From Polymyxa betae (Eukaryota; Endomyxa; Phytomyxea; Plasmodiophorida; Plasmodiophoridae), in the NCBI GenBank assembly GCA_003693705.1, contig RBZT01000247.1:1-35615 (forward strand): a DNA stretch of 35,615 bases. The letters run 5' to 3'. Every line of letters begins with the position of its first letter. The stretch's first letter is position 1. A program made the translations under genes and the position numbers. Below are positions 1 to 9,187 of the stretch, in pieces. The notes under the pieces were generated by a model that was given only the letters and a program-made list of their open reading frames with translations, was not told where the DNA came from and made no database searches.

Positions 1-119
1 GAGTCAGGGCACAAGGTAGTTCCGCAGTCCGTGACGCAACTTCCGGACCTGATCACTTCCGACGGAATGTCCAAGAGTCTGCCCACAGTCTTCTTAGCGC
101 AGTCGCGCACTTATTGCGA

Positions 120-733
120 CTAGCGGAGAAAATATAGATTGATACACATCAAAATCATGGACCAAATGTGAAATTCGGTCCCGAGGGGTGAATCCATCCT
201 CATTCGTAAATTGGAGACGACAGTCTCACGAATTCGATGAACAGAAGAAGCATCAGCCTCTAAATATTCATCAAATACATGTTCCAGCATCTGGTCCGTG
301 ACACTGTTGCGAGTTGTGCCTTCAGGAAGTTTGTGAGAATGATGGTTCTCCAAAAAGTTCATCAAGCTATCGTCAATCATATACTTGATCGCCACTGGGA
401 AAGCCGTAGCACCAGCTCCTCGTCTATGAGCATCCAGAAGAATGTCGCGATATCGACGAACTTGTTTTTAAATTCAATAATAGATTTGCGATCCATTTTC
501 ATCAACAGAGGAGGTTGCATCGGATGAAACATAACTGCAGTACTCACTGCTGATGATGTAGTTGATGACTGCATGCGAGCGTTATCACCGTACTGACCCA
601 AATTCTCCTCGTCAAAATCCATGCGGTCACTGTCTCGAGTGTTCCCATCCCTCTGAGTATTCAACCGATTTCCCACTCGGTTTAACACTTCTGTAAGAGC
701 TTCCACCGCCGCAGATGCTGCTAATGATGTCAT
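120..733 (-). pseudogene. Gag-like retroelement fragment, frameshifted
   Basis: Two overlapping reading frames on the minus strand (733-377, then 395-120) appear to be one protein broken by a frameshift near 395-420. The first part has a low-complexity N-terminus followed by a segment like 'MDRKSIIEFKNKFVDIATFF'; the second continues as an acidic helical region. This layout (disordered start, then helical capsid-like stretch with an 'SIIEFK' entry) resembles Gag of Ty3-type retrotransposons in protists, but I see no zinc knuckle. Beyond the stop at 120 another frame stays open to the window edge, so the element continues to the left. It starts 38 bp inside a candidate LTR (771-1019), which supports the retroelement reading. 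The Gag assignment is inference from composition and position, not a firm homology. Confidence 0.4.
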
Positions 734-770
734 AGTATAGCCTTTTTTTAACTACAAAATTTAATTTCTG

Positions 771-1019
771 TGTCAGATGTCAACGATACGTTGTTTCCAG
801 GCAGATTAGAATAATGTATTCATTAGTAGGAATAAAGAACATCAAGCTTGGACCCGATTACCGATCTCCATAAGTAGGTCCCGTTCCGATCATTCATATA
901 GTCCGTCACCACAGAATGGCCGTAAGCTGCTATCCACCACACTATCGGACAAACGCAATAACGTTTTCTGCGTACGCACTTTTGTATTTAGTTTGCAACA
1001 ACCCGGTCAGATTATGACA
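771..1019 (-). repeat. candidate LTR of the left-edge retroelement
   Basis: A 249-bp stretch without coding potential bounded by TGTCA at 771 and TGACA at 1019, the short inverted TG...CA ends expected of an LTR. It lies immediately upstream of the minus-strand Gag-like frame. No second copy is inside the window, so the call rests on ends and position only. No convincing primer binding site was seen next to it. Confidence 0.3.
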
Positions 1020-1134
1020 GTTAAGATGTCCGCGACGGTACTCCCAAGACTTTTAGAAAATGGATATGGATGATGAAAAAAACCAATTTGGAATTAGTAT
1101 GGCCTATATTATTTTTTTTTCAAATTATTTGTGA

Positions 1135-1711
1135 TTGCCTATCTTGAGTTCTGATACCTTGCCTCAGATAAAGCCTGAGGAAAGGTGGGACGGTTGGCAA
1201 GTCCTAGATCCTTCCATGACGATTGACGGCGTTGACTGTTATCGCACAGAACAGAGGCCCTTGGATAGAGCATATTTCTCCCACAAACTGAATCACTCTG
1301 GTTTACGATACTTAATTGCTTTATCCATGGGTCCTAGCAGAAAAAAAATTGTTTGGTGGGGCGGGGGTGTCCCTTGCGGCGCAAACCCCGACTTAAAACT
1401 GGCCCGCGAGATCTTTATCCAGGTGCTGGACCCAGGAGAAAGAGCTCTTGCTGATTTAGGATTTCAAAATGCACGTTTCTTCAAAAGTCCAATCCCTCTT
1501 GCTGCCAATGATTGGGATAAGTGAGTTTAATATGCAGCACAAAGCAGAAATGGCCTGCCATAAAACAATCAATAAGCGCATTAAACAGTTTGCGATCCTT
1601 GGCGACTTCCGACATGTGGAGGATGCTAAGCACAAGCTAGTCTTTGCTGCAATCGTTAACATTACTCAGTTGTGCCTGGAGGACGAACCTCTGTTCAAAT
1701 CGCATTTCTAA
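1135..1711 (+). pseudogene. DDE transposase fragment, degenerate (DDE_Tnp_4-like)
   Basis: The frame from 1135 to 1524 contains 'MTIDGVDCYRTEQRPLD' followed by 'YFSHKLNHSGLRYLIALS' and 'VPCGANPDLKLAR', the order seen in DDE-superfamily endonucleases of protist transposons: first Asp in IDGVD, then the SHK...LRY block, then the G.PDL block with the second Asp, then 'GERALADLGF'. The frame breaks at about 1520 and resumes one frame over at about 1535 with 'CHKTINKRIKQFAILGDFRH' and ends 'EDEPLFKSHF', the usual C-terminal block. The N-terminal helix-turn-helix half is missing. A 17-nt GTGAGT...GCAG sequence at the break does not restore frame, so a frameshift is preferred over an intron. No terminal repeats were identified around it. 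Confidence 0.7.
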
Positions 1712-2213
1712 TTAAATACAGCCTGCCTAGCTTTTAAATGTAATAAAGGAGGTAAATATAGTCTGCACAGAAAAAAATTACCATAAATGATTTTTTATGT
1801 GTGTAAAGTAAACTATAGCTCAGTATTTATGACACGCAAATTCGTATTGTGTTTACTTAAAGCATCTTCCTTGTTCATAACAATATGCAGGAAATGCAGG
1901 AGAAACCCCAACCTCGCTCAACCGCCGAAAGTGACTACGAAAACAATAAAAAGGGCCACACGAACAGCTGCAAAATCCACCCCAGCTGTCATGATACTGC
2001 AGGCGCAGCCTGTGTAGTTTCTTGTTTCTGTAACTGCATTCGAAATAAAGTATCGTTGCATGGTCAACTGAGGATAGCTCAGTTCGATCAACGCCGTTTT
2101 TAAATCAACAACTCAGTTCTCCTTCGTCGTAGCTCTTGCTTCCTTTGTTCCTGTCTTCGTCCTGTTTCTCATACTCTAACGCTATTGTTCTTATATTCTT
2201 AGTTTATTCTACG
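1712..2213. other. intergenic stretch, nothing recognised
   Basis: Only short, overlapping open frames with no recognisable domain; the 1885-2103 frame is Asn/Cys rich and looks spurious. It probably is old transposon-derived DNA between the DDE fragment and the foldback element. Confidence 0.5.
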
Positions 2214-2364
2214 TGTATCGGTTTCGTAACCAATTAAGCAATCTAAGCGCTTAGATTGCTTATAAGCTGGTTCCCAGGAGCCGGAACACATTTTTGTATC
2301 GGTGTGGGAACCAACTAAGCAATCTAAGCGCTTAGATTGCTTAGTTGGTTACGAAACCGATACA
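2214..2364. mobile_element. 151-bp foldback MITE with nested perfect palindromes
   Basis: The ends TGTATCGGTTTCGTAACCAA (2214-2233) and its exact reverse complement (2345-2364) begin terminal repeats that run about 49 bp with one mismatch. Flanks are TACG at 2210-2213 and TACG at 2365-2368, a 4-bp target duplication. Each arm itself contains a perfect palindrome centred on AAGCGCTT: 2235-2262 (28 bp) and 2309-2350 (42 bp). The middle 2263-2308 is a short unrelated spacer. No coding capacity, so it must be mobilised in trans. The superfamily is not clear from a 4-bp duplication. Confidence 0.75.
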
Positions 2365-2616
2365 TACGTTGATTCGTAACACCAGCCAGGGCTTAAAATT
2401 TCTTCAAAAAGAATGGAATTTCTCTTAGTATTCCTAAACCAACAAGCAGACTCGCAAGGATTTCGCTTCCGTCGATGCGAAAAAGATGGAGCACGAATTG
2501 ACTCTGCAACATAAGGGCCCATTTGGATGCCACGGAATTTCAAATCCGGTTTTTCCGCAAACTAGTTTTTCCTAATGATAAAACCGGTTTGCGCAAAATA
2601 CGGGTTTACGTAGGTT

Positions 2617-4091
2617 ATGTCACACCAAACGATCATGAGTTCCTCTGATGATGACGAATACGATTCTCTTCAGCGAAGAAATCGAGCTGCGGCATGCCTC
2701 GTAGGAGAGTGGTATGTCCAATCTTACTGTCTCAAGGAGCCATGTCGAACATCGGGGCTCCAAGGAGCCGAATGGGTGATAGAATTAATGAGCGGTAACC
2801 CAGTTCGTATATACGAGACCCTTCGCATGAGTACACCCATTTTTAACAAGCTCAAGCGTGAGCTCGTGATATCGGGAGGTTTGCAGAGTACACGCAATAT
2901 GGATGTCGATGAGATGTTTGCAATTTTTCTCTTTATTGTGTCCCACAGCTCTAAAAATAGGGATGCTCAAGAACGTTTCGAAAGGAGCGGAGAAACTATC
3001 AGTAGGAATGTCAATTTTTGGTTATCTATATGGCCAATAAATTCCCATATTTATTAATATATGCAACAGGGTACTCCATCGGGTTACTGATGCAATTTTC
3101 TCACTGGCAGAAAAATATATCAGATTGCCTAGGCAAGACGAATTATTGCCAGTTATTTGAGATAACCCGAAATTCTTTCCTTTTTTTAAGACTGCCGGAT
3201 GGCCCTGGATGGGACTCACATTCCAGCGTTTGTTCCATCCAGTCCAGCACATCCTTATAGGAATAGGAAGGGATTCTTGAGCCAGAACGTCCTGGCTGCT
3301 TGCTCTTTTGATTTATTGTTCACCTATGTATGTGCTGGCCGGCCGAATGGGAAGGATCTGCCGCAGATAGCTCTATTCTATCCGACGCCTACACGAAAAG
3401 ACTTACAGTTCCTGAAGGAAAATACGACCTGGGCGATGCAGGGTTTGGCTTAGCAACGAAGCAAGTAGCTTCGCTGTCAAGTAACTCCCTATCGAGGCGT
3501 ACGATATCACTTAAGGGAATGGAAGCAAGGCAAAAGCAAGTAGGTTACCGAGCGGCGGGCAGCGTTCTGCCTCACACTCCCAAACAGCTGATTGTATATA
3601 GACCGCAAGATTATACAGAGCTCTTCAGTCTTCGACATTCGCAAGCAAGAAATGCCATTGAGCGTATTTTTGGCATTCTTAAAAAGAGATTTCCAATTGT
3701 CGTGCAGGCACCAGAATTTTCGCTGCAGATGCAGTCGAAATCGGTAATTGCATGCTGCGTCCTGCATAATTTCGTAAGAATTTCCAGAGGTATTGGGGAA
3801 TACTTCGAAGACCTGGTATCACACGTACAGTTTCAATAATAGTCAATTTACCTCAATCAATAGGCTAAAACCGACAATCTTGAAACTGATACAGCCGTCG
3901 GCGAACCCTCCAGCCGTTTTGATGAACCTACACAAGCGAAAGATTTCAGAGACAGGATTGCAAAGGAGATGTGGCTGCAATACGAAGCTGCGCAGTCAAA
4001 ACAAACGTTAGTTCATTGTAGGATACTGAATGTAAATTTAGATGCAGCTGATATCAGCTCCGATCTCACTGTAAAGCCAGAAAGCCAGTAG
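2617..4091 (+). pseudogene. Harbinger transposase (DDE endonuclease), inactivated
   Basis: Exon 1 (2617-3020) encodes the N-terminal helical part ending 'RFERSGETISRNVNFW'; a 49-nt intron (3021-3069) follows, and exon 2 continues 'EKYIRLPRQDELLP'. In-frame TGA and TAA codons follow before 'CRMALDGTHIPAF', which carries the first catalytic Asp. 'GSAADSSILSDA' (second Asp) is in another frame after a small duplication at the GGCCGGCC around 3338. 'VTPYRGVRYHLREWKQGK' is shifted again near 3478; a further intron (about 3539-3601) leads to 'FSLRHSQARNAIERIFGILK' with the catalytic Glu. A final intron from about 3813 to 3863 gives a C-terminal exon containing 'RDRIAKEMWLQYEAA', ending about 4091. 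DDE motif order and spacing fit DDE_Tnp_4; two nonsense codons and at least two frameshifts make it a pseudogene. It converges on the Myb-like partner. Confidence 0.88.
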
Positions 4092-4257
4092 CATCAGCGA
4101 TGCGGCTAGCGCTTCGCTCTCTTCCTCTGCGGGGTCAGATTTTGACCTGGGAAATAGGCTTCATCTTAGGGTCGCTCGTCCTCAACGTGTGATGGAATAG
4201 CCAAGCACGATTGCTCGATCGCCGGTGATCGTTTTTATGTCAGTAAAAATATTAGAT

Positions 4258-5416
4258 TCAAATATTGCTGAGGTCATCCCCGATCTCACTCATCAGCCAC
4301 AACTTCCGACAACGATTGGCCGGCATCGCGACGAACACTGCTGCCTTCGCTTTATCGGTCATCAGGCTGTATGCCTTCACAGTCTGCATATCTGTTAAAC
4401 AATCGCTGTATTGCTGGGTCAAGAGTTGGATAGCTCTCTCGTGAACGGTAGGAGCCATCGCTGTTGAAAGATTATTAATCGCGTTAGCGATTCGGCTGGC
4501 TCAAGATGGCCGGTCACGGGCAGCTGGTTTCAAAGTCTGTGGAGAAGGCGATGGAATTTCCCGACACTGCTGTTGGTGGGAGATTTTCGCCTTTTTCGAA
4601 ATCGATGCTGTGAGATGGGCATCCACCTTAACAGCGGCGTGAATATCGGCTGCAGGTGTTACCGGAGCCTTGTTTTGGCCAAGGCATATCCGTTTTGCCG
4701 GCGTTCGTGCCTGACAAAGCGATACCGAACTCTCGTCATCGTCGTCAGACTCTGACGATTGGGCTCCATTGTTAAAGGCACTATCAATAATGTCATCAAT
4801 TTCCTCTCGCGATCGCCCATCATTTGACACAGGTGGAGATGCAAGTGGAAATCCTAAGCTAACTGATGATACAGCACGGGAGCCTGTCGCCAAGTTGTCA
4901 CTGAACAGAGCATTAAGCTCATCATACAACGGTAACGTGAAGTATCGATATTGTTTCGCCTTCGGATGGCTCTATTCAACTTGTTGAAGGCAAACGCGAT
5001 TTTATAGGGTAAATATACCAGACCTCGACGTAATCATTCCAGACTTTAGCTTCGGCTATAGGTAAGTTTCTAACGGTATCCCATCCCCAGCCCGAATTCT
5101 CTTTGAGCAGTTGAAAGATAGTGTACGAAGCTTTCAGCTGACACACATGCCAATTAGTTACTTCCAAACTTTCATAGTTTATCTATTGGAAATACCTGGT
5201 TATTACGTGTTTTCAACTGTTCACGATCATAGCTTAAACTATATTTGATATTAAACTGAGAGGTCACCTCTGTCCATGCCTCTTTTTTAAAGCCACTATC
5301 TGCCTTCTTGCCTTGATTCGCTTGGTTTTGAAGCAAGGAAATAAGCAGAGAGTCCCTTTCTTGGTCCCAAAGACCCAAACATCCCGGGAAGTTTTGGCCT
5401 CGGTTTTCGTTTTCAT
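4258..5416 (-). pseudogene. Harbinger-associated Myb/SANT-like DNA-binding protein, nearly intact
   Basis: Exon 1 carries the start of a Myb/SANT-like (Myb_DNA-bind_3) domain from 5369 ('LWDQERDSLLISLLQNQ', 'FKKEAWTEV', 'YDREQLKTRNNQ') and ends at 5196. Intron 5138-5195, exon 5137-5024 ('NSGWGWDTVRNLPIAEAKVW', the second half of the domain), intron 4972-5023, exon from 4971 beginning 'SHPKAKQYRYFTLPLYDELN'. Spliced, the domain is continuous and typical. An acidic Ser/Asp-rich linker and a basic segment follow. One in-frame TGA (4501-4503) separates the C-terminal block, which continues in the same frame to 4258 with 'AAVFVAMPANRCRKLWLM'. The start is uncertain: the ATG at 5416 is in another frame, while the open frame upstream runs into terminal repeat sequence. 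In Harbinger elements this protein binds the ends and brings the transposase to them. Confidence 0.82.
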
Positions 5417-5500
5417 GATTGCTGAAACGGAGACAAAATTGAGAGAAATAAGGAGCTCGGAAATCGGATTTGCGTGGGAAATCCTGGTCGGAATAGAACT

Positions 5501-5540
5501 TTGAAAATCCCGATTCCGCTCTCGAAATCGGGATTTTCAA
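5501..5540. repeat. hairpin palindrome in the right subterminal region of Harbinger A
   Basis: TTGAAAATCCCGATT at 5501-5515 is mirrored by AATCGGGATTTTCAA at 5526-5540 with a short loop. Variants of AATCCCGATTT recur several times up to the terminus at 5644, suggesting binding sites for the element's Myb-like protein. Confidence 0.7.
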
Positions 5541-5647
5541 AATCGGTTTCTCGGCAGCCAAACGTGTCATTTCTACACCAAATCCCGATTTCACGCAAAA
5601 TCCGTCCTCGGAATCTGGATTTTGCGTGGCTTCCAAACGCGCCCTAA

Positions 5648-6259
5648 ACATGATATTGAGTACGACGGAAGCTGGAAGAGCAAAGTAGTGCACACAACCA
5701 GCTGCTCGCTACAAAAGTGGCAAAAGCCAACCTCGTTGCTAGTTTAATGGCGACATGTGCTACAATAGAACAAATCTAGCAAGCCTTACAGCTTGCATTC
5801 GACAACTAGCGTGTAAAGTGTAAACATTAAATAATAAAATCGTACTCATTTTGGACAATTCGAACTGGACGCGGAAGAGCGTCCGAGACGACGTCCGAAT
5901 CAAGCTGGCTTCAGAAACGTCACTGGACTGTTCATTAGAAGCGTGTTGTTGATTATCCTGGCTGCGAGTGAAAACCATACATGGATAGTTCGATGAAACT
6001 GCTAAGAATTGATGTAACAATTGGTGCTGAAAGTCAACAGCAAATAATTACAAAGAGACAGAAACAAGATTCAATAAAAAACGGGAGTTGATCGAGCAGA
6101 GAACTATTCTCAGTTCGATCTGCAATTCAAATCCGTATAGAACTGTGTGACAATTCTATACGAGTGAGTTGCAATTGACCAATGAGGAAGTATTTGTAGG
6201 AGATGGACAGGTCTAATTCATTCAATCATATCACCCTTAATTAACTAGATCGCCTTCAT
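5648..6259. other. transposon-derived flank, no confident gene
   Basis: A minus-strand frame (6020-5760) has a polar Ser/Gln-rich start beginning 'MVFTRSQDNQQ' but no recognisable domain; it could be the start of a Gag-like or accessory protein. Around 5660-5757 another minus frame stays open and, if Harbinger A is removed, continues into 2511-2365. Nothing firm can be called. Confidence 0.4.
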
Positions 6260-6423
6260 TTTGGATTCTATCGCTGGTGCCTCCATTGCAACGAATGAAT
6301 AATGACAAGGTCCTGTTGATTAGCACAGGACAAAGCTTTTCAGCATTCCAAAGACCCTCTCGATCATATTGTGTACGTTTGCATGCCTGACCTTCAATAA
6401 CGTACTTTCGATTCTCTCTGGCC
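6260..6423 (-). pseudogene. DDE transposase C-terminal fragment
   Basis: Reading the minus strand, 'LKVRHANVHNMIERVFGMLK' (about 6410-6345) is the conserved block around the catalytic Glu of Harbinger-type DDE transposases (compare 'LRHSQARNAIERIFGILK' in Harbinger A of this window). A TAG follows soon after. The upstream side ends at 6424, exactly where the pogo-type element begins, so the gene was apparently interrupted by that insertion; I did not recognise its other half beyond 7047. Confidence 0.7.
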
Positions 6424-6425
6424 TA

Positions 6426-7045
6426 CAGTGCGGGAAGTCTTAAACCGACAACTTTTGTATGGGAGTTCTTGGGTGTTTATTGGGGCCTCCGGACTAGGTC
6501 CGGAACAAAAACCATGCTCATAAATCGAATGATCTCATCGTTTAGAAAAGATCTATGAAGAAATTTTTGAAAAATTGTAAATTCCTGAGTCTATAATGCG
6601 GACTTTATTTGTATGAGAATCAGTAGTCATGAGACTTGTATGGGCAAAACACGTTGTTAAACAGCGCAGCCCTACGCGGAGCCTCTGCGGAGCCTCGGCG
6701 CAACCCTCTCCATTTCCAGTGTGCATCTGATTCAAATTCCCCGACCATTTCAGCGAGACTATTCTTGGAAGACGTTGCAAACAACCGTTCCTTTAGAATT
6801 GAATTCGGTGCCGTTATCTACTATCTGCCGATTTGCACGCAAAAGTGAGCGCTACATGGACGCTTATCGTTTAAAAAGAAGGGAACGTGAGGTTAACACC
6901 AGCGCAGGTTGAAATATGCAGTGAAGAAGTACCGATCCCATCGGCGGATCCTCGAGAAAATTCTAGAACTCTAAGAATTTGCGGCGCGGCCTCTTGTTTC
7001 GAGATAGATTTGAGACAAATTGTCGGTTTAAGACTTCCCGCACTG
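6426..7045. mobile_element. 620-bp Tc1/mariner (pogo-type) element, non-autonomous
   Basis: Perfect 26-bp terminal inverted repeats, 6426-6451 (starting CAGTGCGGGAAGTCTTAAAC) and 7020-7045, flanked by TA at 6424-6425 and 7046-7047. A CAGTG start with TA duplication is diagnostic of Tc1/mariner, and the terminal sequence resembles pogo-type ends. The interior has only short frames; I found no DD34D-type transposase motifs. Perfectly matching ends point to a relatively recent insertion. Confidence 0.88.
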
Positions 7046-7047
7046 TA

Positions 7048-7933
7048 TCCGCGTTTTAAATTAATGGTTGGTCCGGTGGAATTATTGAATTACTTGGCAG
7101 AACCCTGCTGATATTCTTTTAATTGATATCGTGTTCCTCTACAATACGTCAGCAAGTCAGTCGTTAAACTAAATCCAGCATCGTTCAGATCAAACTTTCC
7201 TATTGAAAATGTCAATGACACCTTGATGATTATAGCTTATATTCAAGTCTTAAACCATCATAAATACTGTATAACCTCTATAAACTACCATCAATCTCCC
7301 ATCAGCAGCAGCTCCTTCAGCACCTATGTAAAATTCAAGCTACTTGCCGCAACAATTTTCTAATGTATTTCTTTACGGCCGCGAAAACGATCTGCTTCGG
7401 CAAGGTACTGCAATGAGCAAATGCGCTCCCTCGACAGCCATCCGAAAGTTTTAAATTGTGGAAATAATCTGGAATTGCGACTGGTATTTAAAGAGTTGAA
7501 CTGCATGGATTTTGGTTGGAAGCTTAACTAGGCCCAAATCCCTATTAATCATTAAATAGCCTCCTGATTATATCAGGAGAATGTTGATATTAACACTGCA
7601 ATGAACGGTTATACATGCCATTATATGCAGTAAATATACAACAAACATATCTATCATTTTCTTGCATACAAACTCTCTAATTCTTCTCGACCACTTCAAT
7701 CACTTGTAGTTCGATGATAAGATTGTGGAAGATGAAGCGATTCATCCCAAAACTGTGGATTTACAGATTGGATATTGCAATAATGACATAATTGCATGAT
7801 TGGCATCCAAACCGAGATCGAAATGATTGTTGTCATTTTGACAAATAAAATCTAATATAAGAAGGGATGGTTGCATTTCCATTCAATCAAGTAATCAATA
7901 TAATCCCATCTGAACTAAATCTGTATTTATTGC
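7048..7933. other. AT-rich intergenic region, nothing recognised
   Basis: No frame longer than about 75 codons has a recognisable domain. This is the boundary between the transposon block and the host-gene island and probably holds the 3' flank of the TMEM41-like gene. Confidence 0.5.
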
Positions 7934-9116
7934 TCAAGCACAATGCGATTTTGGGGGGCGAGAAGCATCGGTTGGTCTTTGTGAAGAACTCGAATCTACT
8001 AGATTCGGTTGTTGAAACGGTTGGCGATCCTCAACCGAGGCAAAAGATATAACGTTTGATTTGAGAAATGATGGTGCCAGGGCTAATAAAGCTAGAAGAA
8101 TCAATTGAATGATATTTGTCCAATCAAATACACTACTGGCATTGGTCATAGTTCCCAACAATCCACCAGCTTTTGTGGTAAATAAATTATAAGGGAATAG
8201 ACCTAGATTGACCAATTTCAATATCCTGTCGATAAATTCAAGTACATTACCAAACAGGTTAGATAGAAGGAAATGAGGAAATGGTACACCTACAATTGGT
8301 GATGCTAAATTGAGAAGGAAATTGGGAGTGAATGGAAATATACGTAATGATATTAAATATATTAGTCTATAGAAGCAATGGTTTTTATACTGAATAATAC
8401 AACCCTGATTAAAATCTTACAGATTAGATCTATGTTTTTGAAAAGCATGTCGCACTTGAACAATTCGCTGACCAAAGATCCTATTTGCAAGACGTTTACC
8501 AAACAAGCTTGACATTAAATAACATAATGTCGTTCCACAGACTAAAACGACATCAGCTCCCTGATTTATGGATAAAGTAAATATTACCTGTTAATAGACA
8601 GACCAAGGGTAAGGCACGACTAAATCCGAATAAAGCACCAGCAAACAGATTTCTACATCATGATAAGATTATTATTAATATATAGAGGAGTATAGGAGAT
8701 TACAGAAGTAATGAGCCAGGAATCTATCATATTTCATACTTAACAATCATTATATTTGCCTTACAAATGAACCTTACACAAAATGCCTGTTTGAATATGT
8801 AGATGGAAATAAAGGCCAAAGTAATATATACCCAGAGCTGATACCGAACATTGGGCTCAGCAATTGACAATGCATGATTGAGTGTTTCATGCAGGTTTTG
8901 GGCTGATTGCAAATCATCTGATAATGGTGAGAACAATGAAATGATGGTAGTTTGGAGCTGCTAACTAGGAAATGAGATATGATGTTGGAAATCTTGTAGG
9001 ACAATAGCAAGATGATGTGCTGCCTGACCTAATGTATAAATAACAAGAGATATAGCTATACATAGACATGTAAAGATAGAACAAACATCTCCAGCTAAAT
9101 ATGAAGATGATGACAT
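7934..9116 (-). CDS. TMEM41: TMEM41-type VTT/DedA membrane protein
   Basis: Seven exons (9116-9003, 8960-8778, 8723-8704, 8652-8588, 8541-8421, 8366-8251, 8202-7934) join in frame into 295 codons plus stop being the last of 296; all introns are GT-AG, 42-54 nt. Hallmarks in order: an N-terminal membrane segment; 'YIFKQAFC' then 'PGS' across an intron; 'NLFAGALFG'; 'GTTLCYLMSSLFGKRL'; 'FPFTPNFLLNLASPIVG'; 'GLFPYNLFTTKAGGLL'; 'IIQLILLALLALAPSFLK'. This is the VTT (SNARE-associated/DedA) domain, closest to animal TMEM41A/B. Members sit in the ER; TMEM41B is a lipid scramblase acting in autophagosome formation and lipoprotein secretion. The C-tail after residue ~245 is polar and Ser-rich. The start gives a membrane helix right at the N-terminus. 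It lies 71 bp downstream of PCH2 on the same strand. Confidence 0.9.
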
Positions 9117-9187
9117 AGAGTATGTAGTAGTGCGATATTATATGATAATATTACTATATAGGAGGTATATACTGCATATCAATGACT

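Larger units (their letters stand above)
2515..5644. mobile_element. PIF/Harbinger transposon A, complete with TAA target duplication
   Basis: Left end GGGCCCATTTGGATGCCACG (2515-2534) matches the reverse complement of the right end GGGCGCGTTTGGAAGCCACG (5625-5644) with 3 mismatches. TAA lies at 2512-2514 and again at 5645-5647, the 3-bp duplication characteristic of PIF/Harbinger. The 3,130-bp interior holds a plus-strand transposase and a convergent minus-strand Myb/SANT-like protein, the standard two-gene content of the superfamily. Both genes have short spliceosomal introns. Subterminal regions are rich in AATCCCGATTTC-type and CCGGTTT repeats. Several nonsense codons and frameshifts show that this copy is inactive. 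Confidence 0.9.

Noticed and set aside
1518-1534. Possible 17-nt intron (GTGAGT...GCAG) in the DDE fragment
   Set aside because: Removing it does not join the two frames, and all convincing introns here are 40 nt or longer.
5172-5693. 173-aa protein starting at 5693
   Set aside because: Only its last ~60 residues are the Myb-like exon; the front half translates terminal and subterminal repeats of Harbinger A.
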